Part shown: positions 44,038-55,297 of the stretch, one piece after another | Layout of the letters: each line of letters opens with the position of its first letter | Numbering within the stretch: position 1 is the stretch's first letter | Assembly: GCF_025024155.1 (NCBI RefSeq) | Contig: NW_026251716.1 | Span: 248,001-312,000 of the forward strand | DNA from: Gamsiella multidivaricata | Taxonomy: Eukaryota; Mortierellomycota; Mortierellomycetes; Mortierellales; Mortierellaceae | Direction: 5' to 3' | Length of the DNA stretch: 64,000 nt | The notes under the pieces: generated by a model | What the model was told of the DNA's origin: nothing | What the model saw: only the letters and a program-made list of their open reading frames with translations | The model's database searches: none | Position numbers and translations under genes: made by a program

Positions 44038-47000
44038 CTAAAGCTCCTTTCCAAACTGACAATGTTTGTCCTTGATCCATACCGGCACGATGGTGCCTAC
44101 AATGTTGATGAAGAGTGTTGAAAACGAAACGAGTTAGCCGTCTTCGACCTTTGCAGGCGACGGGAAAATTCAAAACATCTCTGCAAGTGTGATCTTACCT
44201 TCAGTAGCCGTAAAGAATGCATACTTGTGATCATGGATATCCTTGACAGTTCTCTTCTCCAAGGTACTCGGCCGCTTACCATGTTTAGCGTGATGCTCCT
44301 TATCATACACCGCCTCTGTACGAACATAACTCCACGAGAACGGCGCCTCGCCCACAAATGTCGCCACGACCTCGGCTCGATCACCTTCGCGCAGATCCGT
44401 AATGAAATTCGTTCCATCCGCGACCTTTACCGTCGGGATCGCCCAGACCATCGTGGTCATCTCTTCCATAGGTTGTGTACAACATTGCTTCTTGGAAAGC
44501 GTTTGGCAGACCCTGTTGATCCTGAACAAACCCGACTTGTGGGCTTCGTAGGAGAATGTGCGTTGCTTGTTGTCAAGAGTTGCGGTGTGATTCGTCTGGT
44601 CAACGCTGTAGTACACCTTGAATCTATAGTTTCACAGGTTTACAACAATAGAAGGTTAGTCGCGGATTCTTGCATGCATTAAGCCTACAAGTGCAAACCC
44701 ACTCATTGCAACGATGAAGAAAGTAAAAAAGCGTACGGTGGTGCTTCTCCCTGCACGGAGTACTCGATTCTGTCGCCGACACAAGCATCCGTGATCGAGC
44801 GCAGTGGCGTAATACTGGGAGTGTCCAGGATATCAAATTCGACAGTACTGGCGACGCCTGCAGAACATCCATTAACATCCGTAACGCGGAGGACGGAGAC
44901 CTTGTACAGTCCCATATCCGTAAACTTGGCAGGCAGTGTCCATTCATAGATTCCATTACGCGGGACAACGTCGTGCTCGAACAGCTTCTCCGCCACAGCC
45001 TGGTTGGGCCGCATAATTTCGATCGCCAAGGAGTAGGGCCCGACGCCATCCTGAATCTTGATCGCAATCTTCTCCTTGACGCCTGTAATCTCGTTCTTGC
45101 AGTAGAATTGCTTGGCTGTGTTGACTAGCGTGGCCGTGGGTGGAGATCGAATAGTGTGTTTAAACACAACTGCATGCTTCTCGTGACGGACATCGACATT
45201 ATGGTATGTTGCATCAGAGAGCGTCTCAAAGTGATAGGAAACCGTTCCTGCTTGCTCGGTCATGATAGGAAGTCGCATAGTCGAGTGCTGCGATTTCTCG
45301 TCAAGTATCCTGATCTCCTCTTTGCCTCCCTTGGCTGGCTTGAATACTCTTCTGTAACGGAGCTCAAAGGGTGCTTTTCCTGTCAATCGTAACTCCAGTG
45401 TCCGGTCAGCATCCTTACACACCGCAGGCAAGACAAAGTGGCCATCCTCTCTCGAGATTTTCTCAGATGGAGCAATCTCGCCCTCAGGTACGTTCTCACG
45501 AGGACCCCCGCGGAAGCGGATCGAATCAATCATCAAGTTCATGGTTGGCCGCTTGCTGTAGACGACCTCACATCTGCGAGCCTGCTCCACGACTTCGCCC
45601 TCGCAGAAAGAGTCGCTGACGGACTTGAGCTCATACACACCGGGTTTGTTCACCGTCACTAATGCATTTCTGGACTCTGAAATGGCGGCGATCAACGGTT
45701 CCTGGCCTTCAATGCCATAGGTCAAGTACCATGGGGTTCCTCCTGTCAGATGAATTGGAAGATCGACGGACTCTCCCTCCGCAAACTCGATGGCCGTTTC
45801 GCACTGAAATGAGGCTGTAGGCGGTCCATTCGATACCTCGATAGCGACATCAGATACCTTGAGGTTCTTTTGACATCCGTTTGCCAAGTCAGTGACCTTT
45901 CCAAGGTCCACTGAATAGATGCCTTCGCGTTCGAATGGTGATAATGTCAACGTGGCGATCTTTTTAGTGATGTTCCGTTCTGTAAAGAGCTTGATGTCCG
46001 TGCCCCGAATCACACGGTACTCAATGTCCCATGGTCCAGTTCCAAAGAGCTCAACATCCAACTTCTCTGAAGCTCCGCGACAAGTCTTCAAGCCTGTTCG
46101 GCCTCCCACAAAGGCCGCAGATGGCTGAGGATGAATGTTCTGGAAGATGGGTGGGAGGTCGACTTTGATGTTATTGTAGTTCTTGTCGCTGACGGTCCTG
46201 AAGTTGTATTGAAAGCTGCCCGATACTTCTGGCTTGAGCTCCAAGTTCAGACGGGGCTTGGGGGACGAATGGCATACATTTCTTGACCTAGGGTGACCAT
46301 TACGGTTGACATCGAAGCAGACCTCCCATGGACCCTCGCCTGTGAATGTGGCATCAACCGTGACCCCAATAGCGCCGACACAGGAGTCGTTGATGGGGTG
46401 AGAGATAACATCGACGGTTGGAAGTGTGGCCATAATGACAGAGCAATCTCTTGGTAGCTCAATCTCCCCCTCGCAGTAGGCGTCCTTGATGTGCGTGAGA
46501 GTGTACAGGCCGGGCTGTTTGGCAGATATCCGAGCTATGCGATGGTCCTTGGTCACCTGGACATCCTTCATGGCCTGAGGCTCGTCCAAGTCACTCTTCT
46601 GATAAACATAGCTGACCTGGAAGGGTGCAGATCCATGCGTGATATTCAGATCGATCGGGGCTGATGGTGAATCCCCCATATCCACAATCTTGATGGGTCG
46701 TCGAGGATCGCACATCATCGAGACTACGGGCCGGTCGCGAATGTTGACTCGACGAATCTCTGCATCCCGAAAATTTCTTGTGACAAGTCCATCAATATCA
46801 ATAACATTGCCGCAACCATCCTTGACTCTCATGACCTGAAATGTGTACTCGCCCGAAGTCGACAGTCCGAGGCTGACTGACAGGTTCATCTCATGCTGCT
46901 TTGCCCAGTTGTAATTCGGTGTCGTAGGTGGCGACCATCCCTTGAGTAGAGGTGACGAATATCCTGGAGGCTCTGATTCGATCAACAACTCATGAGACGC

Positions 47001-48386
47001 TTTCTCGCGCGCATGGCGCTTGTATGTCACGGTCCATGGCGGCAAACCGCGCACGGTGATTGGAATGTCGACATCGCCCTTCCCTGCACAGCGTTCCAGT
47101 GTGTCCTTGTAGTGGTCGATGCGCGCATCAGGACAGTTTACGACATAGACCTCCTTATCATGATAAAATCGGACATCCATGCGATCCTTATCCAGGATCC
47201 TTTGCAACTTGTATGAGCCTGCCGTACTTGCTCTAAGGTTGTATACCGTCTTTCCTTCTACTTGGTTGGATCGTGCTTTATGCAGTACTGGGCTGGATTC
47301 TTTGAATGGTCCTGAAAGTTTGTGTACCACAGCTTTTCCTGTCTCGAAGGATGTAATTGAGTACTCAAGGTAGTGTGGTTCGCTTCCATTGAACAGTATT
47401 GGAATCTCGGGCTGTTCGATAACGGGGATGTTTGTGTCTGGGACACAGAAGCACTGGTCGTCTGGATTCAAAATTGCCGAGCTAAGGTCGTGACAACCAG
47501 ATCGAAGTTAATCAGACGTCGCATTTATCAAGATTAGTGAAGTACAGACAACAAGATTGGTTGCAACGTACCTATAAGGCTTGATGAGTACTGTGTGCCG
47601 TCCCAGCAAATGTTCATCCTGATCTATATTACACATGGGTATTGTGAGTCCTCTCTTCGTCGAACATCTTCGTCAAACATCAATATATGCTCAGATTGAA
47701 ATGAAAGAGAATACATACTACGATATGCCAGATCACTTCTCCTTGAAAAGGAAGGTGAGCCAAGGTAGCCCCATACTAGAAAAACAGAGAGTAGATGAAA
47801 ATACAAAACCATCAGTCTGAGTCGCAAATATTCCAGATCCTGACCCATGTCCAGATCATTGATCGTCATGTCGCGCGTGCTGCAGACTTGCTGTTACCTT
47901 TAGATGCTGAGGAGCGCGCAATTGCTGTTGGTGATATCTAAAGATGAGATTCGAGGTACAACAGAATCAATGTCCATATCGACACTACAAGTCCATAGGT
48001 TCTGTTCCTGTAATGGTCTTCATGATTCCAAGCGTTACCTCTCTTGCTGTGAAGAGGACAAAGTTGACGATTGTGAGCATAAACACCGCGATGATGAGCC
48101 TAAGGATTGGCAGCTCGAGCCATGGAATCCTGAGGTAGTTGAGAGCCATTAAAAAGGCGACGTCGAGTGATAGCCAAAGGATGAATCCAAAGAACTCTGC
48201 TGCGTAGTCTGAGCGCCCGATCCCGAGCCAGTAGTACAGTTTGAGTGCCTGAAGGAATACGAAGGCCGAAACAGCATACATGCGTTGCGTGGGTCCATCG
48301 CAGTATTCGAGCGGGATACGTGCGTTGGAAGGAAAGGCATTTCGTGGACGCCCTGAGGACGACTTGAGTGGTACTGGTGATGACAT
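44038..48386 (-). CDS. POM152: Nucleoporin POM152
   Basis: Pore-membrane glycoprotein of the nuclear pore inner ring. Exons in coding order: 48386-47989, 47879-47845, 47623-47572, 47481-44737, 44623-44199, 44096-44038; 1237 residues (yeast 1337). The N-terminal 130 residues hold about three membrane segments (LKLYYWLGIG, FILWLSLDVAFLMAL, LIIAVFMLTIVNFVLF); the rest is a string of Ig-like luminal repeats with recurrent G-P/W and DG-C motifs. Diagnostic pieces are HLLGRHTVLIKPYS joined to SAILNP, and the C-terminal IKDKHCQF. The 35-nt exon 2 (TRDMTINDLDM) uses a weak GTCAGG donor and was chosen by phase and family pattern; it is the least certain join. No frame breaks. Confidence 0.9.
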
Positions 48387-49334
48387 TTACAAGCCAATGA
48401 GTTTCAGGAAACAAATACGAGAGTGAAGGGATCCGTGATGCTGGACTCGTCGTCGATGGCCAATGAAAAGGTGCGTCGCGAGTGCTCACTAATAGTCGAA
48501 GGGAACGGGGTGGCGGTTGGTGTTGATACTATTAAACAGGACGATCCCAAGAAGCGAGAGGTTGATAAATCGATGAACCCTTTCCTTCCTCGCTCTTGTG
48601 TCCTGTGTAGGGTAATTGAAATGAAAGTGCTCCTGCGACTCCACTACTCGATCGTTGTAACGAGTGTTGATGCCTATGCCTGGTACAGAAAGCGCCCTTT
48701 TTTATATCCTCGGCGGACGCGTTGGAAAGCCGTCACTGTGTTTACGCACCAAGCCCCACCCTATCAAATACCTTGTGGGGTGATGTGGGAAAAAAGCATA
48801 TTCATTTCAAGGAAGTAAAGAAGGAGCCTATTGGATACCCTAGTGTCGGCTCCTAGTCGCGGACTTGGCATCCATGAGGACGGCAATATGATAATACATG
48901 CTAATGGATATGGGCCAGACACCGCACGGTTTGCCTGCCTGTTTTCGTGATTTATCGCTCAGATACACAGGCTAGCCATCCTTGAATGAGATGCAAGCGG
49001 CACCACAAACAACAACACGAAAAAAAAGAAAAATTAAGAATTTGCCACCACCTCTTTCTTCTTTCTCGCCTTGGCCAGAGAGAGGACAAGACTCCACCCC
49101 TCCTTTCTCCTCCTCATTCTTCACCTCTGTTCTTCTTCTTCCTCCTTCCCTCTTTTTTCCTCCTCTCATCAACTCCTTTTTCATCCTCTCATCAACTCCT
49201 TTTTCATCCGCCTCGATCTCTTATTTCCTGCCTTCCTTCTCAAAAGGACGGCGTCTTCCGTCTGTGACGCGTTGCAAGCAGTACGCTCCTATACAGGATA
49301 GGCTCGGGTCAGGACCCTTGGGACAAGACCCCCA
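48387..49334. promoter_or_regulatory. Divergent region, POM152 / helicase
   Basis: 948 bp. The helicase-proximal part (about 49033-49260) is a long C/T-rich leader with repeated CTTCTTCCTC and an almost exact 21-bp direct repeat at about 49164-49206. A plus-strand open frame at 48423-48818 has no family features and is regarded as chance. Confidence 0.45.
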
Positions 49335-52300
49335 ATGGAGCCCCAGCTATCGGGTTCGTTGCCTCGCCAACAGCAGCAGCAGCAGCAATATCACCAGCAC
49401 CACCACTCTCAGCACCACCAGCAGGCATTCAACCCGAACCAGTTTCCTCTGCCCCAGCGTGGCATATCACTTCAGCAGCAACAGCAACAGATGCAGCAAA
49501 TGCAACAGGCGTTGGACAACCAGTTTCAGGGAGGGTTTCTCGTCTCAAGTGCCTTAAATAGACCTCTCCCCGCTCGCCAGAACCAACACTCCACTCGCCA
49601 GAGTGCTAACGTGTTCACTGCAGGAGCGTTTCCGCACCTACCTACGACTGGCACTTCTTCAGGATACCAGACACCGACTCAACAGCCAGAGACGCCTGGC
49701 TCGATCCAACTAGGGACAGCTGTGGCGTCTAGCAGCAACAATGCAGGATTCAACAACCATCGCTTCTCGAGAACTCCGAGTCCAAGCCGATCGAATGTCC
49801 ATTCTTCTCCGCCTCCATTCAACAACCCTGGCGGAAGTGGTTACTCTAGCGGAAGACTGTCACCTGTAGGCTTCGCACTAGGTACTCAGCCCACATTTGG
49901 TCAGGGCCATGGTTACCAGGACAATGTCTCACCTATGAGCGCAACCAGTGGTAATCAGCAACAACAACAGCAACAACAACAGCAATTGCAGTATTCTCAA
50001 TCAGTCAACATTGCATCACTTACTAGTGCGCGCATAGCGAACCATAGCACCCCTGACAGCAGCCGAAGTAGTAGCGGAGGACAGTGGTCCTTTCAAAACC
50101 AACTCTCGCCGCGTTCTGAACAAACCCCCATCACTATACCCCAGACGCTCTTTCTTGGCCAGTCAGAACCGGTGCAGTCGTTTTTTGGACCAGATGGACA
50201 ACAGGACGCGGCCTTTGGTTCTTTTACGTCTTCATCATTGCCTTATCTTCCCAGCCAGCAACAGCAGCAACAGCACCACTACCAGCAGCAACAGCGAATT
50301 GGACGCCCACTCTCGACGCAGATGGGTCTTGCAGGAACCCCCGTGGTTGCTCCCCAGCCCACTCGCCAACGGGTCCTACAGCAAAACCAGCTTCACACGC
50401 CAGCATTCCATCCTCAGAAGCAACAGCAGCAGCAGCAGCATTTCCAGCAGCAATTCCAACCTCAGCCATTTCAACCGCAGCCTGCGCCAGCGACACCTTA
50501 TCTTGGAGATGGCGGATTCACCCACAGCCACGTGCCGATGAGTCGGTCCGAATCTGATGGCACACAGGCCAGTGTCCTCAAGATCCCTCCCGGTTACTTC
50601 CCCATATATAATGGCAGCGAATGGATCATGATTTCACATGCTGCGGCAGCTGCGGCTGGTATTCCTCTGCCCAACCCGCAGACCAGTCCTTCGCATGGCG
50701 TCAATGGCATCTCGACCAACCATCGGTCCTCTGTCGCCCCTACGCCTCGATTCGATGACCTGACACTTCCTCACTCGGAATCACCGCCAGCGACTGCGAC
50801 CTCCAGCCGCCAAGGCAGTGACGCTGGTCGGACCGCAACCGGGGGAACCGTATTATCACGCACCGGATCCGAATCTCGACGTGGCTCGATTCCGCCACTA
50901 ACGGCATCTAGTCGCGCCTCTAGTCCTGCGGATTACAGAGCAGTCAACAAGAGTCCAACATCTGCTTCGCCCAGCTATCAGGGCGTACAGCAAGAGTCGT
51001 CCATTACCGTTCAGGAGAATCTGGATTTCCTGGAACTCTTACAGAAATACGATTACCTCAATGCCTGGACTCGTCATGGAAAATCCATGACAGAAAGCGA
51101 AACTGGAAGTCCTGTGGACGGTGCAAGCACCCCCAAGAAGCAGGAACCATTTGAGAAATCGCTTGCATTGAAGGAAATCACGGAATGGATTGAGGAGCAT
51201 AAAGACTATCTCTTGAGGGAGCAACCTGACCTTCTCGTTCCAGGGCAGATAGACTTCGGTAATGTCAATCCTAAAGCGGAAGCTATTCGCAAGACTATTA
51301 GGATCGAGAACCATGGACCACGAATCACGCAGATTCAGGCGCTCAAGATCATCCCTAATCCCTACGATCAACTGATATGCCACTCACAGGATGCTATCTA
51401 CGCCCATCCTGCCAATGGCACCGAGCCAATGTTTGGCAATATTGAGATTTCGTTGGCTACTGGATGTAAGTGAATACGTGCGGATTCTCTTGCTAATGTT
51501 GAAGCAATGACGTTGGATAGGGTCTACTTAACTAAGGATTTATCATCATTGTATCAACCTTCATAGCTAACCTCGGATTCTTCTCGAGCTGGCTGCTTAT
51601 CTTGGTAAACGAGTCGTCGTTGATCGGCCGAAAGATCACCTGGAATGTCACCAACAATACGCAGCTTGACCGAGAGATGGACCCATATGCCAAGGCGTAC
51701 ACTCCGCAGTGGCTACGCAATCTCAACTTGGTCAAGCCGCGCATGGTCATCACTGGGGAATCTGTGGAAACTATCGACTTCCATGAGTACTTGAAGTCGG
51801 CTGGCCATCCATGCTATAAGAAACACAACGGCAAGTTCTCACTGGAACCCCCGGTGGTGGAGTCGCTCGAGATGATTCTTCCAGGACAGATCACCATCGA
51901 TTTGTCAGCCGACTGCTACGCTTCGCGTCTGTTGCCCCTACTTCAAGTGGAGCAGCATCTTGTAGAAGATGATGTGTCGACATACAACCTCTTCATGGTC
52001 GAGATCAAGCTATATGATGCTGCGTCCAACTACTTCCAGATCCAAGTTGGAGGGCTTTCCGAAAAATGCCCCTTGCTTCTTCGGGGTGACGCAATCATTG
52101 TTCGTCAAGTGACAAACGGCGTTTTTACAGGAATTGAATACAGGACATTTGTTCACGGAACCAACATGCGAAGCAATAGCGTTTATGTCCATCTTCCAAT
52201 TGGAGCCCTGCCATCCTTAGTTCAAGAACGATGGAACGTCCAGTTCAAGGTCAGCAACAGCAGAATAAGGGAGATGTATCGTGCAGTCGGCGGCGTTCAG

Positions 52301-54808
52301 GAATTCATTGGTTATCACCCTCGGAATCCCAATGGCGATGGAGAAGGTGACCAGTTTTACTCGCCTCGCTCGCTCCTGTTCCCGAGCATTCACGACTCGA
52401 AGCCAAGACTCAAGCTGCCAAATCTTACGCTTGAGTTTGTGGATCCTTCCCTGAACTGGGAGCAAAAAGTAACTGTCCAGAGAATTGTGAGGAATGATTA
52501 TGGTCTTGTTCCATTCATCATATCCGGTCCTCCAGGTAAGCTATTTCTGCTGGCAGCAGATACACGAGTAGATAAAAATGCTCATGGCTGCTAATTTTCT
52601 ATCTGTTTATTGCACCACAGGAACTGGCAAGACCAAAACATTGGCAGAGACGGCCCTCCAAATTCTTATGAACGACACCCAATCGCGCATTCTGATAACG
52701 GCACCATCTCACTCGGCCTGCGACACGATTATGAACCGACTTATACCCTACTTGAAGCCCCAATACTTGTTGCGACTGAATGATCCCACTCGCACATTTG
52801 CAGAGGTCCCATCCCAGATCATGCCGTACTGCTACGGATCTGTGTACTTCAATATGCCGCCATTGGATGACCTTCTACGATTCCGCATCGTGGTCTGCAC
52901 TTGTGCTGATGCTGGACTCTTGATATCGGCCGGTGTAAGCAACCAGAGTCTTCGCGAATATCTGGCTCACAAGGGCCTCACCAATGAAGGCGAACAGAGG
53001 CGCTCACACTGGACTCATTTGCTGATCGACGAAGCTGCTCAAGCGATTGAACCCGAAACTGATATCCCATTGCTCTGCATCTTGGAGGAGACAGAGATAC
53101 CGCCTCAGATTGTCCTTTGCGGTGACCACCAGCAGCTCGGGCCTAAGACTTTCTTACCCGAATTGCAAATGTCGTTCCTGGAGCGACTCATCACAACTGA
53201 GCCGTTGTACAGAGACCATCCACAGAGCCGGCAGTTTGCGCGACCAAAGGGAAAGATTGGCACGCAGACTGTGAAGAACAAGGATACCGAGTATCTGGAG
53301 AAGACCATACCGTGCTTCGCTAATCTTGTCCAGAACTATAGGTGCCACCCCAAGATGCTCATGATGCCGTCGACCATGTTTTATAACGATACGCTGCTTG
53401 CGTCTGCGGATGAGGCCAAGATCAACTCGATGCTCGGCTGTCCTATCCTGCCCAACCCGGACTGTCCCATCGCCTTTGTTGGTGTCCATGGCGTGGATGC
53501 TTCTCATATCGAGGAAGCTGTCTCTTGGTACAACGAGGAGGAGGCGGAGAAGGTGGCGTCGATCATCGAAAGTCTTTTTGCGGGATCCAAAGAAGAAGAC
53601 AATCCGTTCCAGGTCAAGATGTCCGACGTTGGTGTAATCGCTCCTTTCAGGGAACAGGTCAAGCTCCTGCGTCAAGTGCTTCGATCGAGGGGATACGCGG
53701 GTGTGAATGTTGGAACTGTAGAGGTATTTTCATCTTGTCCCCACTGTCTATTTCCCCGCGCGTGGTCTTCGCTTGTTCTTGCCCTGCATCTCTATGCTGA
53801 TATACTCTCTTGTATTTCACTTTCACCTATGCCCTACAGGACTACCAGGGACAGGAATACAGGATCATGTTCATTTCAACAACAAGGAGTCGTGCAAAGT
53901 ACTTGGATCAGGATGTACGTCAAGGATTGGGCCTTGTTCATTTCAGAAAGAGATTCAATGTCGCTCTAACTCGAGCGATGGCTATGATGGTCATCGTGGG
54001 CAACCCAGAGTTACTGGTGCTTGATGAACACTGGGCGAACTATCTTCATTTCTGCCTGCGCAATGGCGCTTACACTGGCTGCCCACTACCCGACTCTATT
54101 TTGAATGCTCATGCAACGGGACAGAAGGGAGGATCAATTGGGCGGCTTGAGATGAATTCATTCGTGTCGCAGTTTGTGGAGAATTTGGACCGCCGCCGTT
54201 GGCTAGGCGGGAATGCAGACATTGAGCAGGAAGGCTTTATTGTGGTGCCGTCGGGATCGGATTCAGGGCTAGAGGATGACGAGGACAACGCGGAGGATGA
54301 CGAAGGACTTGCTCAGAGCGAAAGTCAGAATGGATACGAGCAAAGCAAGGATTATAATGAGAGTCTCGAGGGTTTGAGCCATGCGTTGAGCCATGAGCTC
54401 GATTTGAACGAGGAGCTAGCACAGGGTGGGGGCCAGCGCTATGGCATGCAGGACACAGCGAGAATCAATGAGATGAGCCTGGATGACAGTGACCGAGGGG
54501 AGGAAGAGGATGATGAGACCCGGGCAGCAAGAGAACGGCTTGCTATCGGGTCCCTGATTATGGACGATGACACGCCTGAGCTGCAGAAATTGCTGCTGAA
54601 TCGTAGTACCACGCTTTCGACTCGCAGTCATGATGGAACTGGGGCAGGCAGATTCCCGGGCGACAATCGATTGTACAGTCATCGAGCAACCAATTCAACT
54701 GTAAGCAGTCTAGGAAATTCACTTGACGGCAATAGCTCGTTGTTCAGGAACCAGCAGCAGCAACTACAGCAGCATCAGCACCAATCGGAGTACTTGCCCC
54801 ACCAACAA

Positions 54809-54852
<44 letters not shown>

Positions 54853-54991
54853 CCAGCTACACCAGCTTCATGTGCAATCTCCGATCTCCTGGCCAGCAAA
54901 TGACCGCGAGTTTAAGCGTATGTCAAACTCGAAGCTGGTCCTCGAGAGATCATTTGATCCCACTGAGCAGGACATCTTTGAGGATTACTAG
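49335..54991 (+). CDS. MOV10/SDE3-type superfamily 1 RNA helicase with poly-Q tails
   Basis: Exons 49335-51465, 51567-52535, 52621-53723, 53840-54991; 1784 residues. The first 560 or so residues are Gln/Ser/Pro-rich with many Q tracts, followed by a conserved N-terminal domain (residues about 560-1000). The helicase core has GPPGTGKT (about 1031-1038, spanning intron 2), IDEAAQAIEPE (near 1169), GDHQQLGP, NYRCHPKM, GTVEDYQGQE (spanning intron 3) and VALTRA. The DEAA box and order fit the Upf1-like SF1B group, nearest to MOV10/SDE3 proteins, which act in small-RNA silencing and control of transposons. The C-terminal 340 residues are acidic and end after a 16-Gln run (54803-54850). The ATG at 49335 follows the C/T-rich leader. 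Longer than animal MOV10 (about 1000). Confidence 0.85.
54803..54850 (+). repeat. CAA/CAG repeat coding 16 Gln
   Basis: Mostly (CAACAG)n hexamers, in frame in the helicase C-terminal tail. Confidence 0.95.
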
Positions 54992-55297
54992 TGTCTTTTT
55001 TTTTTCTTTTTTTTTTTCTTTTTTTTTTTTCGACACTGCTTCCTTTTTTCTGTCCCTTTTCCCTTTCACTTTGTCTTTTCAATCTTGCATCTCAATACTT
55101 CGGTGCAACCAGTCGATTGTTATCAACAACATTTTTTTTTTTTTGTCTTCAAAAAAGAATTCGCACAGGCCAACACCGCGACTGCTTCCGAGCAGTAGTG
55201 GCTTCGAAGACATGCTGTTTGGCGCAAAAAAATAAAAATTAAATGGCCTTGAAACCCCCTCTTCACCCATTCCAACGACAGCGTGCGCAGATCAGTC
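54992..55297. other. Intergenic region, helicase / PUS7
   Basis: 306 bp with three T runs (about 54997-55030) just after the stop and an AATAAA at 55231-55236 that may end the helicase transcript. Confidence 0.6.
55231..55236 (+). terminator. Possible poly(A) signal of the helicase gene
   Basis: AATAAA 240 bp after the stop, 62 bp before the PUS7 ATG. Confidence 0.35.

Noticed and set aside
48423..48818. 131-codon plus-strand open frame upstream of the helicase
   Set aside because: No family features; lies in the divergent promoter region of POM152 and the helicase.
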